DNA of 55,296 nucleotides. Source: CAIQPO01 sp964648275 (GTDB taxonomy: Bacteria; Patescibacteriota; Microgenomatia; UBA1400; MFAQ01). Where the stretch lies: the NCBI GenBank assembly GCA_964648275.1, contig CAZYOB010000004.1, positions 1 through 55,296 of the forward strand. Direction: 5' to 3'. The translations under genes were made by a program, and so were the position numbers. Below, piece after piece: positions 24,427 to 33,492 of this stretch (within the stretch, counting starts at the first letter, position 1; each line of letters begins with the position of its first letter). Below the pieces are notes generated by a model, which was not told the origin of the DNA, did not search any database, and was given only the letters and a program-made list of their open reading frames with translations.

Positions 24427-24636
24427 ATGGGTGAATTCTTAATGTGGTTGTTTGCCTTTTTGGTCGTCGGCCTTTTTACCGGAGCTCAGGTTCTACGGGC
24501 TCAAGGATTAGGAGGCAGAGGATCGCAAAACTCCGGTTCGTCCTGCTTGGTGTTTATCATCGGATCCCTGTTAACCATCGGACTATTTCTGATGATGATT
24601 TATACGGGCATGGCGAACGGTATTATTGGCAACTAA
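24427..24636 (+). CDS. Small two-TM hypothetical membrane protein
   Basis: 69 aa: helix at about 4-22, a Gly/Ser/Gln-rich loop, helix at about 40-62. GGAGGT upstream and a private promoter and terminator. No family recognised. Another member of the orphan class with strong ribosome sites. Confidence 0.75.
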   Translation: MGEFLMWLFAFLVVGLFTGAQVLRAQGLGGRGSQNSGSSCLVFIIGSLLTIGLFLMMIYTGMANGIIGN

Positions 24637-24643
24637 CTGACCT

Positions 24644-24674
24644 AACCCTTCCGGTACATCCGGGAGGGTTTTTT
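24644..24674 (+). terminator. Intrinsic terminator
   Basis: AACCCTTCCGG / CCGGGAGGGTT stem, loop TACAT, followed by T6. Confidence 0.92.
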
Positions 24675-24708
24675 GTGGCTTTGGCCTGTAGACGGGGACA
24701 TTCTTTGA

Positions 24709-24714
24709 TATAAT
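24709..24714 (+). promoter_or_regulatory. -10 element of the rpsF operon (TATAAT)
   Basis: Perfect TATAAT 23 nt before the rpsF ATG, giving a leader of about 17 nt without Shine-Dalgarno. No good -35. Confidence 0.55.
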
Positions 24715-24737
24715 AGGCGTGTTAACAAACAAATATT

Positions 24738-25052
24738 ATGAAAAAAGCGACGACAACCGAAACAAAGTCCATGGGCATCGTAAACAAATACGAGCTCGTT
24801 GTCATCTATCCAACCTCAGAAAATGAGATTGGTGCCGAAAGGCAAATTACCGAGAGGTGCAAGAAACGTGGCCTCAAAGTAGTTGAAGTTGACAAGTGGG
24901 GTACCCGCACCATGGCATACGAAATTAAGAAGCAAAGCAGAGGTTATTACCTCAGACTTGTCCTTGAAGGTACTGCCGATGGAGCCCGACAGCTGGAGAA
25001 GGATTTGCAGATGGACGACAAAATGCTAAGATTCTTATTGATTAGAATTTAA
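24738..25052 (+). CDS. rpsF: Small ribosomal subunit protein bS6
   Basis: 30S platform protein that pairs with bS18. 104 aa, with YELVVIYP, the KWGTRTMAYEIKKQSRGYYLRLVLEG core and DDKMLRFLLIRI at the end. Standard order rpsF-ssb-rpsR follows. An N-terminal extension of about 15 residues (ATTTETKSMG) precedes the usual start. Confidence 0.96.
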   Translation: MKKATTTETKSMGIVNKYELVVIYPTSENEIGAERQITERCKKRGLKVVEVDKWGTRTMAYEIKKQSRGYYLRLVLEGTADGARQLEKDLQMDDKMLRFLLIRI

Positions 25053-25063
25053 TTCGCAAGAGT

Positions 25064-25573
25064 ATGAGTACTAGAAGTTTAAATAAAGTGTTATTAATTG
25101 GTAACCTTACCCGCGACCCAGAATTGAAGTACACTCCTCAGGGAACAGCTGTCTGCCAATTTGGTTTGGCGACCAACCGTGAGTGGACCGATTCCTCAGG
25201 TCAAAAGCAGGAGGGTGCCGAGTTCCATCAAGTGGTAGCTTGGGGAAAGTTAGCCGAGATCTGTTCTCAGCTATTGAATAAAGGTAGAAAAATATTTGTT
25301 GAAGGTAGATTGCAGACCAGATCATGGAAATCAGCCGATGGTCAAGACAGAAAAATGACCGAGGTGGTGATCGAGGAGATGATCGTACTTGACGCTCCAA
25401 AAGGCGCTTCACAACAGATGGATTCTTACGAAACCTATGTTCCTGAAGTCCCCGGTGAAACTCAGGTTTCCCCAGCAGAGGAAGTCTTTACCGGTGAGAT
25501 GCCAGCTGACGAGGCCGACAAACCCGCTAAAAAGGGTAAGAAGGCGGATGTCGCCGATGAGATTCCTTTCTAA
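25064..25573 (+). CDS. ssb: Single-stranded DNA-binding protein
   Basis: Coats ssDNA and recruits partners by its tail. OB-fold from residue 5 (NKVLLIGNLTRDPELKYTPQG, EFHQVVAWGKLAEI, GRLQTRSW), an acidic linker, and the conserved acidic tip DEIPF at the C-terminus. 169 aa. Between rpsF and rpsR with gaps of 11 and 24 nt and no Shine-Dalgarno. Confidence 0.97.
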   Translation: MSTRSLNKVLLIGNLTRDPELKYTPQGTAVCQFGLATNREWTDSSGQKQEGAEFHQVVAWGKLAEICSQLLNKGRKIFVEGRLQTRSWKSADGQDRKMTEVVIEEMIVLDAPKGASQQMDSYETYVPEVPGETQVSPAEEVFTGEMPADEADKPAKKGKKADVADEIPF

Positions 25574-25597
25574 TAACCGAAAATATAAATAAATAAT

Positions 25598-25828
25598 ATG
25601 ATCCAAAAGAAGAAAATTAAGCGCGTAACTAAGCCTTGCCCTTATTGTACCAAGAAGGTTGAGCCGGAATACAAAGATCTCGAATCGATTTCTTTGGGAG
25701 TATCGCTCAAGAAGAGAATCCTTCCCAGATGGAATACCGGCTGTTGCCAGAAACATCAAGGTAGGCTTTCTTCCGCTGTCAAAAGAGCCAGATTTTTGGC
25801 CCTTTTACCTTTCACCGATAAGGCGTAA
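25598..25828 (+). CDS. rpsR: Small ribosomal subunit protein bS18, zinc-type
   Basis: Partner of bS6. 76 aa; the N-terminal CPYC and CCQKH look like zinc ligands (the C+ form of bS18), then the conserved KRILPRWNTG, HQGRLSSAVKRARFLALLPF. Third gene of the rpsF operon. No Shine-Dalgarno. Confidence 0.95.
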   Translation: MIQKKKIKRVTKPCPYCTKKVEPEYKDLESISLGVSLKKRILPRWNTGCCQKHQGRLSSAVKRARFLALLPFTDKA

Positions 25829-25854
25829 GATAGAAAAAGTGTTAAAGATAAACA

Positions 25855-27062
25855 TGCCCATGAGCCTATTGAAAATAAGGCAGATTCTTTTGTTTGCCAT
25901 AGTAGCCTTTTTATTCCTCGGAATCGGATTCAGAATAGGGCGTGAGAAAAGTGTTTATAAAGTAACCGGAGAGAGCGTTAAAGAGGTTGATACGACCGTA
26001 ATGAATGAGGTGCTGGCCAGATTGAAGCAATACTATCTCAAACCTGAAGATATTGAAGCTAAGAAATTGATGTATGGGGCTGCCGAGGGGATGACAGCGT
26101 CACTGGGGGATCCTTACACAGCTTTCTATCCACCGAACGAGAATGTCCGATCTAAAGAGGACTTGCAAGGTGAGTTTGGTGGAGTAGGGATCCAACTGGG
26201 ATACATTGACGAGACATTGGCCGTCATGGCTCCTCTCAAAGGAACTCCGGCAGAAAAAGCAGGTATAAGAGCAGGAGATCTAATCTTAAGGATCAAAGAT
26301 GAGGCTAAAAATATCGATCGGGATACGTCAGACCTAAAGATCGATGATGCAGTCGATATTATTCGTGGTCCCAAGGGAACAACGGTGATTCTAACGATAT
26401 TCCACGATGGAGAAAATGAATCGGAAGATATTCCTCTGGTGAGAGACATAATCAATGTGCCCTCAACGGAGATCGAATGGTTGGATGATGGCAAAGTGGC
26501 TGTACTTCGGGTAAATAAATTTGGAGAACAAACATTAACCGAGTGGAATAAGATGGTCGACCAGGTGATTGCGCAAAAAGCGACCGGTGTAATTCTTGAC
26601 CTGAGAAATAACCCGGGAGGGTTCTTGCAGAGAGCAGTAGATTTGGGTGAAGAATTCATTTCCGGAGGAGTGGTAGTGCAACAGAGAGACAGGAACACAA
26701 CCGAGTCAATTGAAGTTGGTAGAAGTGGTCGTTTGATTGGAAAACCTTTGGTGGTATTGATAAATAAGGGTTCGGCTTCGGCGTCTGAAATTTTGGCCGG
26801 TGCGTTGAGAGAAAGGGTCGGAACCAAGCTTGTTGGTGAAAAGAGTTTTGGAAAGGGAACCGTCCAGGAAGTGCAAGATTTGCCGGGTGGTGCGGGTCTG
26901 CATGTCACGATCGCTGAATGGTTGCTGCCATCAGGGAAAAATATTCACGAAGAAGGATTAACACCGGATGTGGAAGTGAAGTTTGAATTCGACGAAAAGA
27001 ATCCCGAGAGCGATAACCAAATGGATAAGGCTTTGGAAGTGCTTAAAGGTCTGATCAAATAA
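25855..27062 (+). CDS. C-terminal processing serine protease, S41 family (CtpA/CtpB type)
   Basis: Periplasmic or extracytoplasmic protease. A membrane anchor (residues 5-25), then the N-terminal helical region, a PDZ domain (GVGIQLGYIDETLAV to VILTIF, about 100-190) and the protease core: catalytic Ser in KGSASASEILAGAL and Lys in EKSFGKGTVQ. 402 aa from the ATG at 25855; MSLLKIRQ two codons later is an alternative. The longer upstream frame overlaps rpsR and is not used. Confidence 0.93.
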
Positions 27063-27089
27063 AAAAAGCCCCCTCTTTTAAGAGGGGGT
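27061..27089 (-). terminator. Intrinsic terminator of the CPBP operon
   Basis: CCCCCTC / GAGGGGG stem; on the minus strand it is followed by seven T (A7 at 27061-27067). The plus strand side has no T run. Confidence 0.88.
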
Positions 27090-27102
27090 AGAGCTTTAGG
27101 AG

Positions 27103-27330
27103 TTATTTCTTGTTAGTGGGATGAACCCCGTACCAAATATAGGCGAGGAAGCCAAGAATCTGAAGGACCTGTTCGTCCGGGATTCCTGGAGTGAACTGGC
27201 CAATTAGCCAGATAATGGTGGCGATGATGGTAAAAACTACGAAGTTGTAGATGCCAAAGCGGTGCTTTTTTTCATTTGGATCATAAAGGGTCTGATTCTC
27301 AGCCACTTTTTTTAACTCTTCGTCCTGCAT
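27103..27330 (-). CDS. Small two-TM hypothetical membrane protein
   Basis: 75 aa starting MQDEELKKVAEN, two helices near 29-47 and 53-69, with a basic C-terminus. The ATG at 27330 follows AAGGAGA at correct spacing; a longer frame into the upstream gene is only read-through. It sits 11 nt after the CPBP protease gene and before the terminator, so it is probably its operon partner. No family known. Confidence 0.8.
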   Translation of the reverse strand: MQDEELKKVAENQTLYDPNEKKHRFGIYNFVVFTIIATIIWLIGQFTPGIPDEQVLQILGFLAYIWYGVHPTNKK

Positions 27331-27341
27331 TGTTTTTCTCC

Positions 27342-28559
27342 TTATTTCGATAGGTCGCCGAGGTAGGCGTTGATCATGATAGGGAAGATGCTTGCCAACA
27401 TAACAGTAAAAATGATCATGGCCGCATTTACAAAACTGAATGTTAGGGCCACGAACACATATAAGAAGGTAATTGGGGTACCTGTAAACCAGAGATTGGC
27501 CATTCCCGATCCACTCTTTGGTGAGGCGGTGATAAATACGATTAGAACGATCAGAATCGCCTTTGAATATGGATCCAGATGGAAAACTCCAAGTAGCCAA
27601 CTAAGGCCAATGATTATAAAAACATAGACCAGTGGGGCAATGAGCAGTCCAATAACGGCGGCACCTGGATGCTCTCTGAATATGGACATATCCGGTGAGG
27701 GTTCATCCAAGGCGAAGAGATTAGCGATGACCCCAAATACTGCTGAAATGAATATCAGTAGAGTGATCATCTGCCATGGAGAGAGCGATAGTGTTGTCAG
27801 AGTAGTGTTTGTAACCCAAGGACTGAGTGTTGTCAGTCCAACTCCCATTGAGGAAAGTATGAGGTAAGCAGCTACTCCGATAATCAACCAATATGCTCCG
27901 CTGATTACATCCTCAACGATGGATAACTGCAACTTAATCACCGAGAAAAGAACAAAATCATAAGTTAGGTGTGCTAGCAGTGCAACCCAAAAGCCGTATT
28001 CCAGGAAGATGAAGGTCAGAATGAGCCCCAGCATTAGTTGAGGAAGAATCAAGATGGGCTTGCGATGACCCTCTGCGTGATTAAGAATGTGTGGCAGGGC
28101 GAAAAGTGCATTACCGATCAGAATCAGTAGAACGGTAATGAGCAGACCGCCACCGAGGAACGTCCTTACCCAGCCAATCAAAATCTGGCGGAAGATTAGT
28201 TCCTCAAGAAATACCGACAGATATATTAACCGTGGTCCTTTTTCAAACAGTTTCATCGGGTCGAAAGCGGCCTTAATGTTTTCTGCGCCAACTACTCGGC
28301 GAATGATTATCAGCAGTGTCAGGCCTACGGCCAAGAGGATAGCAGTTTGATGGAGAACGATTGTAATGGTTTCCAATACCGCTCTCTGAGATTCAATGGC
28401 GACACTACCCGTAAGTAATCCGGGTAAATCGGTAAAAAGTGAAACAGGTTTAAAGCCAGTGAACAGAGAGAATAGGAATATGGATGCTATAAGGCATATG
28501 TATGACCATCTGCCGAGAGAAAGATGCAGCTTGTCTAAATCGAAGTAAGATTTGTTCAA
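27342..28559 (-). CDS. CPBP (CAAX/Abi) family intramembrane metalloprotease
   Basis: 405 aa with about ten membrane helices. The conserved motifs of the CPBP clade are present: LEELIFRQ (EExxxR), LPHILNH, and HLTYDF, forming the glutamate/histidine active site. The TTG start at 28559 is supported by AGGAG eight nt upstream and by an ATGACT-17-TAAAAT promoter. C-terminal half adds several extra helices not part of the core, so it is a longer variant. Bacterial members act in prenyl-peptide or bacteriocin-immunity processing; the substrate here is unknown. Confidence 0.85.
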   Translation of the reverse strand: MNKSYFDLDKLHLSLGRWSYICLIASIFLFSLFTGFKPVSLFTDLPGLLTGSVAIESQRAVLETITIVLHQTAILLAVGLTLLIIIRRVVGAENIKAAFDPMKLFEKGPRLIYLSVFLEELIFRQILIGWVRTFLGGGLLITVLLILIGNALFALPHILNHAEGHRKPILILPQLMLGLILTFIFLEYGFWVALLAHLTYDFVLFSVIKLQLSIVEDVISGAYWLIIGVAAYLILSSMGVGLTTLSPWVTNTTLTTLSLSPWQMITLLIFISAVFGVIANLFALDEPSPDMSIFREHPGAAVIGLLIAPLVYVFIIIGLSWLLGVFHLDPYSKAILIVLIVFITASPKSGSGMANLWFTGTPITFLYVFVALTFSFVNAAMIIFTVMLASIFPIMINAYLGDLSK

Positions 28560-28692
28560 GTTGTAACTCCTATGTCAATGAGCGAGGATATGTCCTATAT
28601 TTTATATCTTTACGGTGTAAAAGTCATCTCTTTGTGCCTATGAAATAGGTTGGGGGCTTGAAAAATACTCAATTTCGGGTAATCATTAGACT

Positions 28693-29844
28693 ATGAAAAA
28701 CTTTATTTTAGGTGCCTTGGTGGCCTTAATGATCGCTACTAGCTCCGTTGGTGGAGCGATATTGGACAGAGTATACAACTGGAGCTTTTTGGATAAGTAC
28801 ATCGTGAGAGACGCGGGTGGAGTGGTTGTGGGAGAAACTCGGATCATTAGTGAGGACGACAGCTTGAGTACAATGTTAGAGAACGTAGGTCCGGCAGTGG
28901 TGACAGTGGCTGTAAAAGGCACTAGACCGGACAGGGTGTTTTTTGACTGGAATAGTTTTGGGGTCAAACAGGAAAAGGGTGAGGAGTTCCAACAGGATAT
29001 TGGTTCCGGTTTTATTGTTGACGCCAAAAATGGATTCGTAGTCACCAATAGGCATGTTGTGGGTCAGGATGGATTAGAGTACAAGGTCATTACTATTGAA
29101 GGGACCGAATACAAAGTTCAGAACATATACAGGGACCAAGTAAACGATATGGCGATTTTGAAAATCGACGTAAATGAATTTCCGGGAAAAAAAGTCACCC
29201 AGGTAACGATGGGGGATTCAGACAAGCTTAAGGTAGGCCAGAAAGCAATCGCTATCGGAACTGCTTTAGGAGAGTTTAGAAATACAGTTACTATCGGAGT
29301 GGTCTCCGGTCTGGGTCGGGGAATCAGTGCAACGGATTTTTTTGCCGGGGTAGTGGAGAAGATCGATGGGTTAATTCAGACTGATGCAGCAATCAACCCA
29401 GGTAATTCAGGTGGGCCACTACTTGACACCAAAGGAGAGGTTATTGGCGTTAATACGGCTGTGGCAGGTGATGGACAGGGTGTGGGTTTTGCCTTGCCAA
29501 TCAATGTGATAAAAGAGGTGCTGACCAACTTTAACAGTACAGGTCAGTTCGAGAGGGCGTATTTTGGAGTCAAATACAAGCTGGTGGATAAGCAGACGGC
29601 GGTGATGAATGATCTTCCTCAAGGAGCGTTTGTGGTGGAAGTTGTTAAAGACAGTCCGGCAGAGAAGGCGGGGATATTGGTGGAAGATGTGATAGTTAAG
29701 TTTGGAGGAGAGAAAGTGGCAGAGGCTAAAGGTGGTTTGGGTGAATTGGTGAGTAAGCATAAGGCCGGAGAGAAAATATCTGTTGAATTATGGAGAGGTG
29801 AGGATACTAAAACAGTTTCGGTTACTCTTGAAGTCTCGAAATGA
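28693..29844 (+). CDS. HtrA/DegP-type serine protease, S1C
   Basis: Envelope quality-control protease. Signal anchor (residues 3-23), then the trypsin-like domain with the triad His in VVTNRHVV, Asp in NDMAILKI and Ser in NPGNSGGPLLD, and one PDZ domain (residues about 290-380). 383 aa. A weak TTGAAA-16-TAATCA promoter lies just before the ATG, close to leaderless. Confidence 0.95.
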   Translation: MKNFILGALVALMIATSSVGGAILDRVYNWSFLDKYIVRDAGGVVVGETRIISEDDSLSTMLENVGPAVVTVAVKGTRPDRVFFDWNSFGVKQEKGEEFQQDIGSGFIVDAKNGFVVTNRHVVGQDGLEYKVITIEGTEYKVQNIYRDQVNDMAILKIDVNEFPGKKVTQVTMGDSDKLKVGQKAIAIGTALGEFRNTVTIGVVSGLGRGISATDFFAGVVEKIDGLIQTDAAINPGNSGGPLLDTKGEVIGVNTAVAGDGQGVGFALPINVIKEVLTNFNSTGQFERAYFGVKYKLVDKQTAVMNDLPQGAFVVEVVKDSPAEKAGILVEDVIVKFGGEKVAEAKGGLGELVSKHKAGEKISVELWRGEDTKTVSVTLEVSK

Positions 29845-29845
29845 A

Positions 29846-29873
29846 ATAAAAACCCCGTCCTTTAGGGACGGGG
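29846..29873 (-). terminator. Intrinsic terminator of htpX-like gene
   Basis: CCCCGTCC / GGACGGGG at 29853-29873, followed on the minus strand by T5. Confidence 0.9.
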
Positions 29874-29886
29874 TGGTATTGAGTAG

Positions 29887-31230
29887 CTACAGTGAAACAA
29901 AGTAGCTGGCCATCATTAGCAGAGAGGTGATTAAGGCAATGTAGGTTGTAATATCGCTGGCAGTGGAAAAGAAGTCATTGACGAATCCCAATAGAGAGGT
30001 GACAGGTTTTGCCAACCAAGCTATCAAGCATACCTTTGCCACGAAGGCCAGCGCAACGCTTGTCGATGACATGAAGAGGTAGCTGGCCCAGATCCCTGAT
30101 GCAAACAGACAGAGAAAAAGTGCCATCCAGAAAAGAGCGGGAACAAGTTTGGATGGTTGCATTTTTTCCGTTTTGTTAAGACGAAGAGTAGTCTGCCAAG
30201 ATCCGGCGGTAGAGTTCAGCATTGAATCAGCGGAGAGGAATAACCCTCCAGCCAACAGGAAAGGCAACACCGATTCAGGGCTGTTTTCTTGAAAGTAAAC
30301 TAAATATGCCCCGGCCAGACAGATTGCTACGATTTTCAGTAGAAACCAAGCGCGGCGTTCTGCCTTATCGGAGATCATTCCCTCGTCGGCATCGAGAACC
30401 TTTTGAATGTGGTTTATCCTGACGGTTGGGTGGGGATGAGAGCCGAGGAAGCCATGCTTTTTAAAGTCCAAACCAACCAGAAATGACTGGAGTCCGGGCC
30501 CGAAACCATGAATAGTTGCATAACTATCGGCGAATGTCTCGGTGATCCGGCTGGCATAGTTTGAAATCATGGGGATTGCCAGAGAAGTGAGGAAATAGAA
30601 AAGTACCGCACTCCAGAAACCCCAGACAATCCAAACTATGATGAAACCGAGGGTTCCACTGGCAAGGCTGATACAACAACCAAGACTGGCGCGAATCACG
30701 GAAAAGGCCAAATCCTTGTTTACAGTGTGACCGAACTCATGAGCAAGAATCGATTCAAGTTCGTCCAAAGAAGCTTGCTCTAAGGCACCAAGATAAACAC
30801 AAATCGTTTTTCCCCGGTTTAGACCGGTGGCGAATGCGTTCTTGGCTTCATCCAGTCTAATCATGAGAGTGTATTTTTCAGGATCCAGACCGAGTTTTTT
30901 AGTCACGGTAGTGTAGGCTCTCAGTAATCGAATGCAGTCTGAGTCGTTGCCATGAGTATCAATCACACCTTGGTGAAGCACCACAATAGACTTGTTGCTT
31001 CTGGGCTTGTCAGTGCTGGATAGACCGATCCATAGAAGAAGAAAAAGGATTCCGGCAATCCAGTAGACTAAGTCCCCCCAGCCCTGGAGAAAAAATCCCT
31101 CCTGAGCATCAATTTTGGTTTGGATCAACCAAAGGGTGGACAGCAGAACAATGAGGAGAACCAGATTAGCGATCTTCTGTTTTCTGGCTAGAGTGGTAAG
31201 AATCGACAACTGAACATCGACTTTTTTCAA
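29887..31230 (-). CDS. HtpX-like M48 zinc metalloprotease
   Basis: Membrane protease of the M48 family. Four or more helices, cytoplasmic catalytic domain with HEFGHTVN in SILAHEFGHTVN and a downstream E in ETFADSYAT. 447 aa is longer than E. coli HtpX (293 aa), with extra C-terminal helices. TTG start at 31230 preceded by GGAGGTG. Together with the neighbouring CPBP, HtrA, S41 and S2P proteases it gives an unusually dense envelope-protease set. Confidence 0.9.
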   Translation of the reverse strand: MKKVDVQLSILTTLARKQKIANLVLLIVLLSTLWLIQTKIDAQEGFFLQGWGDLVYWIAGILFLLLWIGLSSTDKPRSNKSIVVLHQGVIDTHGNDSDCIRLLRAYTTVTKKLGLDPEKYTLMIRLDEAKNAFATGLNRGKTICVYLGALEQASLDELESILAHEFGHTVNKDLAFSVIRASLGCCISLASGTLGFIIVWIVWGFWSAVLFYFLTSLAIPMISNYASRITETFADSYATIHGFGPGLQSFLVGLDFKKHGFLGSHPHPTVRINHIQKVLDADEGMISDKAERRAWFLLKIVAICLAGAYLVYFQENSPESVLPFLLAGGLFLSADSMLNSTAGSWQTTLRLNKTEKMQPSKLVPALFWMALFLCLFASGIWASYLFMSSTSVALAFVAKVCLIAWLAKPVTSLLGFVNDFFSTASDITTYIALITSLLMMASYFVSL

Positions 31231-31304
31231 AGTACACCTCCGAAGAAGATAGCATAAGAAGGATTAGATTAGGTCCTATAATGTAGCACGGAAAGGGTGA
31301 GAAA

Positions 31305-32228
31305 TCAAGCCTGTAACGTCAGTTTGTGAAATTCCGAGATGGTGTACTCAAGCACATCACTGATCCTACCTTCCATGATCTCTTTAAGGGAGTACCAGGA
31401 TTTATCAAGACGATGATCGGTGAGCCTGTTTTGAGGGTAGTTGTAGGTCTTTATCTTTTCGGCACGCATACCAGAACCGACTGCCTGAGAGCGTTGATCG
31501 GAAAGAGTAGAAAGCCTTTTTTCTTCATCCGCCTGCCAGAGCCTGGAGCGAAGGAGGTTAAGAGCGATTTCCTTGTTCCGTGACTGGTATCGTTCTTCAC
31601 GGACGAAGACTACGAGACCTGTTGGTTTGTGGGTAAGACGGACTGCGGTGTTGACCTTGTTTACGTTCTGTCCACCGGGTCCTCCAGCGCGGGTAAATTG
31701 CCATTCGAGGTCGACTTCTTTGACCTCAATTTGGTTTGGTTTGACCTCGGGCAAGACGGCGACAGTGACAGTTGAGGTGTGTATTCTGCCTGCAGCCTCT
31801 GTCTCGGGGACTCGTTGGACTCGGTGAACACCTGATTCATACTGAAAAGTTTCGAAAGCACCATAATTCCATAGGCTACGATCCGGTCGGCTAAATCTGA
31901 CAATGCCCTCATCAAGTGTTTCAATAGTGAACCCGTGATCTGTGGCAAAGCGAGTGTACATCCTGAGCAGATCTTCGCCGAATATTTTAGCCTCATCTCC
32001 TCCTGCAGCACCGCGAATCTCAAGGATGGCAGGGGAATTGTCAAAAGACTCACCTTCCTGAGCTTCCGGTTCGGGAGCCGAAAAAGAAAGTTGTTCGATC
32101 TGTGTTTTGAGACGAGTGATCTCTTCCAGGGCAAGGGAGCCAAGTGAGGGGTCGGACAATAGAGCCTCATTGTCTTTGATCTGGGAGTTTAAGCGCTCAA
32201 TTTCGGCCACAATAAAAGGATTGTCCAT
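31305..32228 (-). CDS. prfA: Peptide chain release factor 1
   Basis: Terminates translation at UAA/UAG. PxT recognition motif as PET in VQRVPETEAAGRIHTS, and the catalytic GGQ in AGGPGGQNVNKV. The N-terminal domain is shortened: 307 aa against about 360. It lies directly upstream of nothing it usually pairs with (prmC absent); rpmE is encoded just before on the same strand, an arrangement common in bacteria. Confidence 0.96.
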   Translation of the reverse strand: MDNPFIVAEIERLNSQIKDNEALLSDPSLGSLALEEITRLKTQIEQLSFSAPEPEAQEGESFDNSPAILEIRGAAGGDEAKIFGEDLLRMYTRFATDHGFTIETLDEGIVRFSRPDRSLWNYGAFETFQYESGVHRVQRVPETEAAGRIHTSTVTVAVLPEVKPNQIEVKEVDLEWQFTRAGGPGGQNVNKVNTAVRLTHKPTGLVVFVREERYQSRNKEIALNLLRSRLWQADEEKRLSTLSDQRSQAVGSGMRAEKIKTYNYPQNRLTDHRLDKSWYSLKEIMEGRISDVLEYTISEFHKLTLQA

Positions 32229-32279
32229 ATTCTTTTAGATTACTACAAATGGAGAAACCGCTTCCTCAACGGCTAGCAG

Positions 32280-32582
32280 CTACTTAGCTGTATCAGCGGC
32301 CTTCTTAATCTCAAGCATTTCTTTAAGTGATTTGGCGGTGACATCTTCCTGAGCCTTCTTGCTGCCTTTTTTGATGTAACCCGAGGCTGCCTGGCGCTTG
32401 GCTATGAATTTGTCTACTCTACCAAGGGTGTCCAGGAACTTCTGGGTACCGGTAAAGAATGGGTGACACTTTGAACAAACGTCAACGTGGAGATCCTTGA
32501 TGGTACCACCGACATTAAAGGTGTTTCCGCAGGCACAAGTGACTGTGACTTGGGTGTAGTCTGGATGTATGTTTGATTTCAT
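32280..32582 (-). CDS. rpmE: Large ribosomal subunit protein bL31
   Basis: Zinc-type bL31 that bridges the subunits. CACG and CSKCHPF are the four zinc ligands; 100 aa from the ATG at 32582 to a Lys-rich tail (longer than the usual 70). The longer frame upstream is not conserved and is not used. Followed by prfA, the normal neighbour. Confidence 0.94.
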   Translation of the reverse strand: MKSNIHPDYTQVTVTCACGNTFNVGGTIKDLHVDVCSKCHPFFTGTQKFLDTLGRVDKFIAKRQAASGYIKKGSKKAQEDVTAKSLKEMLEIKKAADTAK

Positions 32583-32604
32583 AGCAGGTGTTATTTTACC
32601 ACAG

Positions 32605-33480
32605 CTACCTCTTCTCGGAGATGTATACACCCAAGGCTATGATGAGCGCGCTAGTCCAGGTAATCGGAGAAATAGTTTCTCTTAGCCAGAAAAGGGCAAG
32701 GGGAAGAGTGAAGAGAGGTTTAAGATATGAAAAGATGGCTGCTTCTGAGGCCTCAATACGCTTTTGGCCTTCCTGATATGCCCAAAAAGCGACTATGGAA
32801 CCAAAAACGGCCATGTAGAGGATCCCGGGAATGGATCTTGGATCAAGAGCAAAGGATTGATTTTCAAAAATTGTCAGAAGCAGGAAGAATGGGATGCTTA
32901 CCAGAAAGGAATAGAAGGTCAGTTGAGAGGGATTAGTCTTGGTTTTTTTGGAGAGCAGTAAAAAGGCTGCCCAGATAATATTCGACAGGACGATCAAAAG
33001 ATTGCCGGTAAATGAGGTGAAGGGGGTGAGGTTGCCTGTCAAAAGCGGTTCAGAGGTTAACAAGAGGGTGCCACCGACGGCGAGGATCAGACCTACCCAT
33101 TCCTTTGGTTTTATGACCTCATGTAGAAAGATTAGGCCTCCGAGAATGGTAAACATAGGACTGGAAGACTCGATTAGGGAACCTTCCATTGAAGAGGTAA
33201 GATTCAAACCGAGAAAGAGAGGATAAAGAGTGAGGGGGGTGCCAAGAAGAGCCAAGCTGACCAAGAGCCAGGGATTGGTTTTATGGATATGCTTCTTCTT
33301 GGTCTTGAGGAAAATAGGTGTAAACAGTAGAGAGGCTATCAGAAAACGGAAGAAAAGAAAGGCTGAGGGCGAAACATAATGCAGTGAATTCTTGATGATC
33401 GGAGGAGCAGCACCCCAAAGGGCGGCGTTAAGAAGCAAGAGCAAATAAGCAAGATGTCGCGGCTTGAGCAGGCGGGGCAT
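32605..33480 (-). CDS. EamA/DMT-family transporter
   Basis: Drug/metabolite transporter with ten helices in two EamA repeats (repeat starts LLLNAALWGAAPPI and LLIVLSNIIWAAFLL). 291 aa. TAATAT sits exactly 6 nt before the ATG. Substrate unknown. Confidence 0.88.
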   Translation of the reverse strand: MPRLLKPRHLAYLLLLLNAALWGAAPPIIKNSLHYVSPSAFLFFRFLIASLLFTPIFLKTKKKHIHKTNPWLLVSLALLGTPLTLYPLFLGLNLTSSMEGSLIESSSPMFTILGGLIFLHEVIKPKEWVGLILAVGGTLLLTSEPLLTGNLTPFTSFTGNLLIVLSNIIWAAFLLLSKKTKTNPSQLTFYSFLVSIPFFLLLTIFENQSFALDPRSIPGILYMAVFGSIVAFWAYQEGQKRIEASEAAIFSYLKPLFTLPLALFWLRETISPITWTSALIIALGVYISEKR

Positions 33481-33486
33481 GAATTA

Positions 33487-33492
33487 ATATTA
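33487..33492 (-). promoter_or_regulatory. -10 element (TAATAT), leaderless spacing
   Basis: Minus strand TAATAT, 6 nt, ATG at 33480; it overlaps the stop of the upstream gene. Confidence 0.45.

Noticed and set aside
27331..27600. N-terminal extension of the 27103 gene
   Set aside because: It lies inside the CPBP protease gene in another frame; AAGGAGA fixes the ATG at 27330.
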